DNA from: DATGKD01 sp035294855
Lineage (GTDB): Bacteria; Actinomycetota; Acidimicrobiia; Acidimicrobiales; UBA8190
Assembly (NCBI GenBank): GCA_035294855.1
Contig: DATGKD010000192.1
Span: forward strand, 1-12,412
DNA: 12,412 nt
Direction of reading: 5' to 3'
The position numbers and the translations under genes are program-made. Shown one piece after another: positions 7,107 through 12,412 of the stretch (the stretch's first letter is position 1; each line of letters begins with the position of its first letter). The notes beneath the pieces are model-generated. The model was not told the DNA's origin, searched no databases, and saw only the letters and a program-made list of their open reading frames with translations.

Positions 7107-9185
7107 ATGCGCCCACCGAGGATCATCGCCGCCTTTGTCGTCCTTGCCGTTCTGTCGGCGTCTGCCGTGGCCACGGCCCGGCACGTCGGGGTGAGCGACG
7201 TCGCCGCCCCGGTGCCGGGAGCTCGGCAGGCCGCGTCCGGCGGTGGCGCCTCGCAGGGGACCAGTCGGGCCCCCTCGTCCACCGCCCCGGGGTCCGGTGG
7301 TGGGTCGACCGGAGCCAGCCCCGGTGCTGGTGGACCCGGTGGTTGGAGCCCCGATCCCGCCGTCTACGGCGTCAACGAGCAGCAGAACGTGCCAGTGACC
7401 ATGGCCGACGGCACGGTTCTCCGTGCTGATGTGTACACGCCGGTCGATCCTTCGACCGGTGCGGACGCGCCAGGGCCGTTCCCGGTTCTGCTGACGCAGA
7501 CGCCGTACGGCAAGGGCACGCTGGGCGCGGACACGTCCTTCGTGCAGCGCGGCTACATCGAAGTCGTCGCCGACGTGCGGGGCACGGGCGATTCCGCCGG
7601 CAGCTACGGGTTGTTCGACCCCATCCAGGCACATGACGGCGCGCAGCTCGTGAACTGGTCCGCCACGCTGCCACATGCCGACGGCGACGTGGGCCTGTTC
7701 GGTGAGTCGTACCTCGGGATCAACCAGTTCTTGACGGTCGGCGCCCTCCCCCCGGGCTCGCCCGTCAAGGCGATCTTCCCGGTCATCTCCGCCAACGACA
7801 TCTACCGCGACACGGCGTTCGACGGCGGGCTGTTCGACACCGAGTTCAACTCCATCTACACCGGCCTGGAGGTCGGCGTGCAGAACGCCGACCCGTTGTT
7901 GGAAACGGTCCAGGCTCCGTCGTCGGGCTCGGCGTCCGACCTGCTGCCGACGCAAGCAGGCCATCTGGGCTCCCTCGGGTCGTACTACGCGCCCACGGCA
8001 GCCAACGTCGAGCTGAACGGGTCCGAGTCCTACGACGGGCAGTACTGGTTGGACCGCTCGCCGACCAGTTATCTGTCGACGGTGGTGGCGGACCACGTGC
8101 CGGCGTTCCTGGTGGGCGGTTGGTACGACCTGTTCCAACACGGCGAGCCGCTCAACTACGTGGCGCTGCAGAACCTGTACGACGGCCGACCCGCGGGGGC
8201 GCCGATGACCCCGGGCCAACCGGTCACCGGTCGTTACCAGCTGCTCATGGGCCCTTGGTACCACCTCACTGCGGGGTCGGGCCTCAAGCTCGACCAGATC
8301 GAGCTCGAGTGGTTCGACACGTGGCTCAAGCACGAGCCCTCCGGTATGGCCCAGACCGACACGCCCCTTCACCTCAACGTCCTCGGGACGTCTCGCTACG
8401 TGGACGTGTCCCGGTGGCCGTCGCCAGGCGCCCAGGCGAGCACGTTGTGGTTGGGTCAGGGGGGCTCCCTGTCGAACACGGCGCCGCCGGCGGGAACCCA
8501 GAGCGCGTCGATCGCCTTTACCGGCCTGTCGGCTCCGTGCGACCGGGAGACGTCCCAGTGGATGATGGGGACGGACAACGTCGCGCTCGGGGCGGCCGGT
8601 CTCGGGGCGGATCCCTGCACCAACACCGACAACGCCGTGCAGCCAGGCCCGGGTGCACTCACGTTCACGACGGTCCCCATGCCTGACGACACGGTCGTGT
8701 CTGGCCCGATGGACCTGAGCGTTGCGGCCACCGACAACGTCGCCGATGCGGAGTGGATCGTCAACGTCGAGGACGTCACCCCGAGTGGCCAATCAGTGCC
8801 GCTCACTTCCGGGGCCCTGCTCGGTTCGATGCGCGCCGTCGACGCGGCTCGGTCGTGGCGCGACGCCAAGGGGCAAATCCTGTTGCCCTGGCACCCCTAC
8901 ACACCGCAGAGCGTCCAGCCGGTCGTCCCCGGCGCGCTCACCCGCTTTGACATCGAGATCTTCCCCACGTTCGCGGAGATCCCCAAGGGCGACAGCCTCC
9001 GGGTGACGATCACGACGGCCGATACGCCACACCTCCTGCCCACCGCCGAGCAACTCGCCAACCTGGCGGGGGGTTCCTACACCGTCGGACTGAACGCCGC
9101 CGCGCCGTCGTATCTCGATGCCGTCTTGCTGCCCGCGTCACAGCTCACCCGCGGGTGCGCGTTGTGCGCTCAGGCCGGGGGATGA
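7107..9185 (+). CDS. Secreted CocE/NonD-family serine hydrolase (X-Pro dipeptidyl-peptidase S15-like)
   Basis: This 692-residue alpha/beta hydrolase resembles the CocE/NonD family, which cleaves esters, acyl groups or X-Pro peptides. The N-terminus MRPPRIIAAFVVLAVLSASAVATA is a signal peptide, and residues about 35-80 form a Ser/Gly/Pro linker. The hydrolase domain (about 90-400) shows the nucleophile Ser201 (GESYLG), Asp341 (GGWYDLFQHG) and His386 (GPWYHLTAG), plus the family phrase GYIEVVADVRGTGDSAGSY. The C-terminal part (about 420-675) is the jelly-roll PepX_C-type domain (DDTVVSGPMDLSVAATDN, then RFDIEIFPTFAEIPKGDSLRVTI). ATG 7107 gives a clean signal peptide; a TTG at 7071 would add 12 residues, and neither has a clear ribosome site. 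The tail ends in a CALC pair. The substrate is unknown. Confidence 0.9.
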   Translation: MRPPRIIAAFVVLAVLSASAVATARHVGVSDVAAPVPGARQAASGGGASQGTSRAPSSTAPGSGGGSTGASPGAGGPGGWSPDPAVYGVNEQQNVPVTMADGTVLRADVYTPVDPSTGADAPGPFPVLLTQTPYGKGTLGADTSFVQRGYIEVVADVRGTGDSAGSYGLFDPIQAHDGAQLVNWSATLPHADGDVGLFGESYLGINQFLTVGALPPGSPVKAIFPVISANDIYRDTAFDGGLFDTEFNSIYTGLEVGVQNADPLLETVQAPSSGSASDLLPTQAGHLGSLGSYYAPTAANVELNGSESYDGQYWLDRSPTSYLSTVVADHVPAFLVGGWYDLFQHGEPLNYVALQNLYDGRPAGAPMTPGQPVTGRYQLLMGPWYHLTAGSGLKLDQIELEWFDTWLKHEPSGMAQTDTPLHLNVLGTSRYVDVSRWPSPGAQASTLWLGQGGSLSNTAPPAGTQSASIAFTGLSAPCDRETSQWMMGTDNVALGAAGLGADPCTNTDNAVQPGPGALTFTTVPMPDDTVVSGPMDLSVAATDNVADAEWIVNVEDVTPSGQSVPLTSGALLGSMRAVDAARSWRDAKGQILLPWHPYTPQSVQPVVPGALTRFDIEIFPTFAEIPKGDSLRVTITTADTPHLLPTAEQLANLAGGSYTVGLNAAAPSYLDAVLLPASQLTRGCALCAQAGG

Positions 9186-9195
9186 GGCCCCCGGC
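9174..9195 (+). terminator. Strong GC hairpin over the CocE stop codon
   Basis: GCCGGGGG (9174-9181) and CCCCCGGC (9188-9195) are perfect complements around the loop ATGAGG, with an extra G-T pair outside. The stop codon TGA (9183-9185) sits in the loop. No T-run follows. An eight-pair all-GC stem at the gene end is a good actinobacterial-style terminator candidate, and it separates CocE from the next gene. Confidence 0.5.
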
Positions 9196-9205
9196 TCGGC
9201 GTTCG

Positions 9206-9211
9206 TAGACT
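9206..9211 (+). promoter_or_regulatory. -10 element TAGACT for a leaderless DinB transcript
   Basis: TAGACT fits the actinobacterial TANNNT -10 pattern and ends seven bases before GTG 9219, so the transcript would begin at or next to the start codon. No ribosome site exists there, which supports leaderless translation. A -35 match is poor. Confidence 0.5.
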
Positions 9212-9218
9212 CGCCACG

Positions 9219-9773
9219 GTGAGCAACACGGTGGAGCCCGTGATCGATGCGCACGGCCGCCCCGAGGCGCCGTCAGCCGCCGACGAGACCGCGACGTTGT
9301 TGGGATTCCTCGATTTCCAGCGCGCCACCTTGGGATGGAAGACCGCAGATCTGGGCGCCGAGGGGCTGCGTGCCACTGTGGCGCCGTCGTCGATGACGCT
9401 CGGCGGTCTGCTCAAGCACATGGCGCTGGTGGAGGACTGGTGGTTCTCCCACTGGCTGCACGGGCGTGACTGGGCCGCGCCATGGAGTGGCGTCGACTGG
9501 GATGCCGACCCGGATTGGGAGTGGCGGACAGCGGCAGACGACGCCCCGGACGCTCTGCGCACCATCTGGCAGGCGAGTGTCGAGCGCTCGCGCGCGTGTG
9601 TTGCCGAGGCCCTGTCCAGCGGTGGAGTCGACCAGCTGGCCCGTCGGACGTCACCCGACGGTCGGACGCCCAGCCTGCGTTGGATCCTCTGCCACATGAT
9701 TGAGGAGTACGCCCGTCACAACGGACACGCCGACTTCCTGCGCGAGGCCGTGGATGGGCAGACGGGGGAGTGA
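9219..9773 (+). CDS. DinB-family protein (DUF664 type), second copy
   Basis: This 184-residue protein is a DinB/YfiT-superfamily four-helix bundle, probably a metal-binding thiol transferase of the mycothiol-dependent kind. The opening PSAADETATLLGFLDFQRATLGWKTADL, the middle LLKHMALVEDWWFSHWL and the closing LRWILCHMIEEYARHNGHADFLRE are family hallmarks. The metal-ligand histidines are His67, His167 and His170. It shares the signature LRWIL-H--EE-ARH-GHAD-LRE--DG-TG with the minus-strand DinB protein at 5727-6194, so the two are paralogues of moderate similarity. GTG 9219 has no ribosome site but follows a -10 element at leaderless distance. A hairpin just upstream ends the CocE gene, so this gene is likely its own unit. 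The substrate is unknown. Confidence 0.88.
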   Translation: MSNTVEPVIDAHGRPEAPSAADETATLLGFLDFQRATLGWKTADLGAEGLRATVAPSSMTLGGLLKHMALVEDWWFSHWLHGRDWAAPWSGVDWDADPDWEWRTAADDAPDALRTIWQASVERSRACVAEALSSGGVDQLARRTSPDGRTPSLRWILCHMIEEYARHNGHADFLREAVDGQTGE

Positions 9774-9789
9774 CGGGTGCAGGCCGACG

Positions 9790-9808
9790 GGGGCGGAGGC
9801 GGCGCCCC
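9790..9808 (+). terminator. Hairpin after second DinB gene, possible terminator
   Basis: GGGGCG (9790-9795) pairs with CGCCCC (9803-9808) around a seven-base loop, beginning 16 nt after the DinB stop. No T-run follows. The role is inferred from placement. Confidence 0.35.
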
Positions 9809-9862
9809 ACCCCGCGTCGACCGGCCGGGCGGCCAGGTGGCGAAACCAGGGCCGTGCCATCT

Positions 9863-9898
9863 GATCGCCGCGGCCGGCTGATTCGTTACGCGGCGGTC
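9863..9898. terminator. Inverted repeat between convergent genes, possible two-way terminator
   Basis: GATCGCCGCG (9863-9872) matches CGCGGCGGTC (9889-9898) in nine of ten pairs, with one T-G pair on the plus strand. It lies 34 nt beyond the stop of the minus-strand lipoprotein gene and 89 nt beyond the plus-strand DinB stop. It may end transcripts from either side; no T-run is present. Confidence 0.4.
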
Positions 9899-9931
9899 GT
9901 CTGCCGTACTGGGGCCCATCTATGCCGGAGG

Positions 9932-10537
9932 TCACGGCAGGACCGGGAACCCGTGTGCGGTGGCCGTGCCGAGGGGCGTGGTGACCGTGACCGGACCGCT
10001 CAAAGCACCGGCAGGCACCGTCACGACGATCCGCGTGGAGGTGTCCAACGTGATGGTGGCGGGGTTGCCGTTGACCGTGACCTCCGTCGCACCGAGCAAT
10101 CTCTTGCCGATGACCGTGACGGTCCCGCCGTTCACCGACGAGCCGTACTTCAGCTTGGCGATGACCGGCTGCACGACACGGGTGCCGTGTCGACGCGGGG
10201 GTGGTTTGGGTGCATGCCTTGGTGGAGCGACAGTCGTCGAGGTCGACGTGGTGGGGGCGGTGGGGGACGTCGTGCTCGTGGCGCCCGGCGGAAGAGTGGA
10301 CCCGGGATTGCCCTGTCCCGCATCGCCGGTGATGGGGCGCCCGTCGGGGGTAGCGGAGTCCCCTCGCGAGGATCCGCCTGTCCCGGACGTGCCGGTCGTC
10401 GCCGGCGACGTCGAATCACGCGTGGCCGGTCGGTCGGCGTGATGTCGGGAAAGGGCGGGCGGACCCGGAGACGAGCACGAGCCGACGAGCGCACCGGCCG
10501 CGAGCAGCGCTGTGAGTCGCCCCGCGACCTGTCGCAC
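9932..10537 (-). CDS. Lipoprotein with C-terminal IPT/TIG domain
   Basis: This 201-residue protein is predicted to be exported and lipid-anchored. The N-terminal hydrophobic segment LTALLAAGALVGSC ends in an acceptable lipobox with Cys21 as the modified residue. Residues 22-120 are a low-complexity Ser/Thr/Pro/Gly stalk, ending in a basic patch (PPRHAPKPPPRRHG). Residues 123-199 form one immunoglobulin-like IPT/TIG domain: PVIAKLKYGSSVNGGTVTVIGKRL, TEVTVNGNPATI, STRIVVTVPAGALSGPVTVTTPLGTA. Such domains bind proteins or glycans; no enzyme domain is present, so a surface adhesin or scaffold is most likely. GTG 10537 is supported by GGGGGG (10542-10547), four bases upstream. It is divergent from the four-cysteine secreted protein. 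The binding partner is unknown. Confidence 0.82.
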   Translation of the reverse strand: MRQVAGRLTALLAAGALVGSCSSPGPPALSRHHADRPATRDSTSPATTGTSGTGGSSRGDSATPDGRPITGDAGQGNPGSTLPPGATSTTSPTAPTTSTSTTVAPPRHAPKPPPRRHGTRVVQPVIAKLKYGSSVNGGTVTVIGKRLLGATEVTVNGNPATITLDTSTRIVVTVPAGALSGPVTVTTPLGTATAHGFPVLP

Positions 10538-10624
10538 TCATCCCCCCGCACTCGATGACCCGAAATCGGCATCGCCACGCGAAGCACCCGACGTCGGAAT
10601 CCCGCCCCCCACAATGTCGCGCTC

Positions 10625-10630
10625 ATTATC
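10625..10630 (-). promoter_or_regulatory. -10-like GATAAT for the TIG lipoprotein
   Basis: On the minus strand the hexamer GATAAT differs from TATAAT at one base and stands about 88 nt ahead of GTG 10537. The -35 region is not convincing. Confidence 0.35.
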
Positions 10631-10689
10631 GCACCGCACCATCCCGGCCATGCTGTGTAACGAAGCCATGCCTTGCGGCGATGTAGTCG

Positions 10690-10695
10690 TATGCT
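10690..10695 (+). promoter_or_regulatory. -10-like TATGCT for the four-cysteine secreted protein
   Basis: TATGCT fits TANNNT and would start a transcript near 10702, just ahead of the ribosome site AAAGGGG (10711-10717). No good -35 at normal spacing is seen, so this is tentative. Confidence 0.3.
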
Positions 10696-10722
10696 TCGGC
10701 AGACAAGATCAAAGGGGCACCG

Positions 10723-11253
10723 ATGCGGCGGGCGCTGATTTCTGTGGTCCTTGCCGGCTCGTTCGGCTTGTTGGCTGCGAGCCTGGCGCCCGACGTGGCG
10801 GGCGCCAGGACCCTGCGTCCCACCGATATTTCCGCGACGCCGGGTCCAACGGGTTCCCGGGGGGCAAGACCCGTCAAGGTCGAGTGCGCCACGTTGAGCG
10901 GGAACGCCGCGAGTTCGTCCAACCCGCCGACCATCAGCGACTGCAACCATCCCAATGTCACGGGGGGCGTCGGGTTCTTCCCGCCCGGCGGATTGGATGC
11001 GTCGGGCAACACGACAGTCACTTGGCACTCGGGGGGTAGCACCACCATCGAGTACACGAGCACGGTCCCGCAGTCGAAGGGCGACCGGTGCGGCGCGGAC
11101 CCGACGAGCCCGGGCAGCAAGGAGACCGAGGTCATCCTGCACGGGAGTGTCCAGCCCCCGGGAAGCGGCGGGGTGAAAGGCGCGGTGCGCGCCAAGATCT
11201 GTCTGACGTCCACGTTCGACATGAGGCTGCTGTCCGGCCGTTTCGACCTCTGA
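10723..11253 (+). CDS. Secreted four-cysteine hypothetical protein
   Basis: This 176-residue protein starts with a signal peptide (RRALISVVLAGSFGLLAASLAPDVAGA, probable cleavage near 27-29). The mature part has exactly four cysteines, Cys55 (VKVECATLSG), Cys74 (SDCNHP), Cys123 (DRCGAD) and Cys160 (AKICLTS), which could form two disulfides. The alternating Thr/Val/Ser strands, the phrases GGVGFFPPGG and TTVTWHSGGSTTIEY, and the final RAKICLTSTFDMRLLSGRFDL suggest an all-beta fold. I recall related secreted proteins of unknown function in Acidimicrobiia, often several per genome; this is memory, not a search. ATG 10723 is well supported by AAAGGGG (10711-10717). It is divergent from the TIG lipoprotein and ends 44 nt before the sigma-factor start. 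No function is proposed. Confidence 0.75.
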   Translation: MRRALISVVLAGSFGLLAASLAPDVAGARTLRPTDISATPGPTGSRGARPVKVECATLSGNAASSSNPPTISDCNHPNVTGGVGFFPPGGLDASGNTTVTWHSGGSTTIEYTSTVPQSKGDRCGADPTSPGSKETEVILHGSVQPPGSGGVKGAVRAKICLTSTFDMRLLSGRFDL

Positions 11254-11297
11254 CGCCTGAGGACATCGCGAGTCCCGGGCTTCGCCTCGGACATCGG

Positions 11298-11897
11298 GTG
11301 ACGTCCCGGTCCTTCGGATACCGTGGCCACACGGCCATCGAAGACTTCCAGAGGGTGCTCGAAGAGGCGCGCGCCGGTTCCGAGCGGGCGGCGGCCGTCA
11401 TCTTCGACGCCCATCAGGCTCCTCTCCTCCGGTACCTCCGTTGGCAAGAGCCCTCGGCGGCGGATGACCTCGCCGGCGAAACGTGGCTCGCGGTGGCGGA
11501 GCGTCTCGGGAAGTTCGAAGGCGGCGAGGACGCGCTTCGAGCCTGGTTGTTCTCCGTCGCCCGTCGCCGCATCGCCGAGTACCGCCGACGTGGGGCCCGC
11601 CGACGGACGCGACCGGTCGCGCCCGAGGACCTCGCTGGTGTTCCCGGTGGGCCCGATCCTTCGGAGCTCGTCGTCGAGACTCTTTCGGCCCAACAGGCGA
11701 TCAATCATGTGGCGGCGTCGCTCAACCCCGACCAAGCCGAGGTGGTGGTGCTCAGGATCGTGGCCGGGTTGTCGGTCGAGGAGATCGCGCACGTGCTCGG
11801 CAAGCGTCCGGGGACGGTGCGCGTCATCCAGCACCGCGCGCTTCGTCGCCTTGCGCAGCTGCGCGTCGCTGATGCGCCGACACGGCAGGGAAGGTAA
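11298..11897 (+). CDS. ECF-type RNA polymerase sigma factor
   Basis: This is a two-domain extracytoplasmic-function sigma factor of up to 199 residues that would direct polymerase to a small set of promoters. Region 2 spans about 31-101: AAAVIFDAHQAPLLRYLRWQ, then ADDLAGETWLAVAERLGKF and RAWLFSVARRRIAEYRRRGARRR. An acidic/proline linker follows (about 105-128). Region 4 (about 130-188) holds SLNPDQAEVVVLRIVAGLSVEEIAHVLGKRPGTVRVIQHRALRRLAQL with its helix-turn-helix. The start is uncertain. GTG 11298 has only a weak ribosome site. A TANNNT element (TACCGT, 11319-11324) stands six bases before an in-frame ACG at 11331, which would give a shorter protein starting close to IEDFQRV. A membrane protein gene follows after 4 nt, the usual sigma/anti-sigma arrangement. 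The target promoters are unknown. Confidence 0.88.
   Translation: MTSRSFGYRGHTAIEDFQRVLEEARAGSERAAAVIFDAHQAPLLRYLRWQEPSAADDLAGETWLAVAERLGKFEGGEDALRAWLFSVARRRIAEYRRRGARRRTRPVAPEDLAGVPGGPDPSELVVETLSAQQAINHVAASLNPDQAEVVVLRIVAGLSVEEIAHVLGKRPGTVRVIQHRALRRLAQLRVADAPTRQGR
11319..11324 (+). promoter_or_regulatory. TACCGT, -10-like element inside the 5' end of the sigma gene
   Basis: TACCGT fits TANNNT. A partial -35 match, GTGACG (11298-11303), lies 15 bases upstream and coincides with the GTG otherwise taken as start. Its transcript would begin near codon ACG 11331. Confidence 0.35.
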
Positions 11898-11901
11898 CGC
11901 C

Positions 11902-12412
11902 GTGGGCGCTTGGGACGATCTTGACGGTGTGGGTCCGACGGGGATCGACGAGGCAATCTTCGAGGGCGCGCTCACCGGCGCGCTCGATCCGCTCGACATG
12001 CCGCCTGCCGTGCGCGGCGTCGCCGCGCTGATCGACAAAGCCCGGCAGCCAGCAACCTCGGAAGAGCTGGCGGCCCGCTCCACGACTGTGCCGGCGTTTG
12101 CGCTCGTGGCACAGGCCGAACAGGCATCGGCCGGCCAGAGCCAGAGGGCCTCGAGCCTGTTGCGCTTCCCGGTCAGGGTGATGGCGATCGCGACGCCGGT
12201 CGCCCTCCTCGGGGTCGGAGTCGCTGCCGCCACCGATTCGCTTCCGTCCTCGACGCAGGCCGCGGTGTCGGACGTCCTGTCGCATGTCGGCATCTCCGTG
12301 CCCGACCCGCAGGCTCATGCGATCGTCGATGAGCCCTCCCATCCGAGCGCCTCGGCCAGCGTGCCGTCGGGGAACGGAGCTGCCGCGGTGTCGGGAAGCA
12401 CGGTTCCTCTTC
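11902..12412 (+). CDS. Single-pass membrane protein, candidate anti-sigma factor (partial, cut by window end)
   Basis: The frame from GTG 11902 stays open to the window end, giving 170 residues of an incomplete protein. Residues 1-88 are cytoplasmic in character (MGAWDDLDGV, then IFEGALTGALDPLDMPPAVRGVAALIDKAR). One membrane segment lies at about 92-110 (VRVMAIATPVALLGVGVAAA). Beyond it comes LPSSTQAAVSDVLSHVGISVPDP (114-136), then a Ser/Ala/Pro-rich stretch. AGGGAAGG (11887-11894), overlapping the sigma stop region, is its ribosome site. Being second gene after an ECF sigma factor with a 4-nt gap makes an anti-sigma role likely. No His-x3-Cys-x2-Cys zinc motif and no cysteine at all is seen in the part available, so it would not be a zinc-type anti-sigma factor. 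Another membrane-bound partner role remains possible. Confidence 0.75.
   Translation, partial: MGAWDDLDGVGPTGIDEAIFEGALTGALDPLDMPPAVRGVAALIDKARQPATSEELAARSTTVPAFALVAQAEQASAGQSQRASSLLRFPVRVMAIATPVALLGVGVAAATDSLPSSTQAAVSDVLSHVGISVPDPQAHAIVDEPSHPSASASVPSGNGAAAVSGSTVPL

Noticed and set aside
7101..8792. 563-codon open frame on the minus strand
   Set aside because: It is antisense to the CocE-type hydrolase, whose triad is intact; the translation is Arg-rich without structure.
9770..10558. 262-codon plus-strand frame overlapping the DinB stop
   Set aside because: It runs antisense to the TIG lipoprotein and is Arg/Gly-rich low complexity; the lipoprotein has a lipobox, a domain and a ribosome site.
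10661..10698. Inverted repeat CGAAGC / GCTTCG near the secreted-protein promoter
   Set aside because: Only six pairs with a 26-base spacer; expected by chance.
10626..12293. 555-codon open frame on the minus strand
   Set aside because: It spans the antisense of three separate genes (secreted protein, sigma factor, membrane protein), which no real gene would mirror so exactly.

Overview
The window is high-GC DNA (about 70% GC by eye) with GTG starts, weak or absent Shine-Dalgarno sites at several genes, and mycothiol-transferase-type DinB proteins. This points to an actinobacterium. The small SDGAVLP-type protein, the four-cysteine secreted protein and the ECF sigma/membrane-protein pair suggest the class Acidimicrobiia, but that is inference from recalled families, not a search. 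I see ordinary chromosomal genes and no mobile element, CRISPR array, tRNA or rRNA.

Layout. (1) 11-3385, plus strand: a membrane-anchored HtrA-like serine protease with a PDZ domain, a SnoaL-like small protein, and a formylglycine-type sulfatase. (2) 3408-4883, minus strand: a Tat-exported phosphoesterase of the phospholipase C/acid phosphatase family, convergent with the sulfatase. (3) 4884-5064: a divergent intergenic region with two perfect 14-bp palindromes. (4) 5065-5714, plus strand: two small uncharacterised genes joined by a GTGA overlap. (5) 5727-6796, minus strand: a RibD-C/dihydrofolate-reductase-like protein followed 2 nt later by a DinB-family protein. (6) 6797-7106: a structured, very GC-rich gap. 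(7) 7107-9773, plus strand: a secreted CocE/NonD-type serine hydrolase, a strong hairpin over its stop codon, then a second DinB protein that looks leaderless. (8) 9932-10537, minus strand: a lipoprotein with one IPT/TIG domain, divergent from a secreted four-cysteine protein (10723-11253). (9) 11298-12412, plus strand: an ECF sigma factor and, 4 nt downstream, a single-pass membrane protein that is its likely anti-sigma factor, cut by the window edge.

How the genes fit together. Six products are predicted to act outside the cytoplasm or be membrane-anchored: the protease, the phosphoesterase, the CocE hydrolase, the TIG lipoprotein, the four-cysteine protein and the candidate anti-sigma factor. 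With the ECF pair this reads as a cell-envelope and secretion neighbourhood, but nothing proves that these genes form one regulon. The least described items are the GTGA-coupled small gene pair, the lipoprotein/four-cysteine pair, and the sigma/membrane-protein pair, whose sigma start codon is ambiguous.
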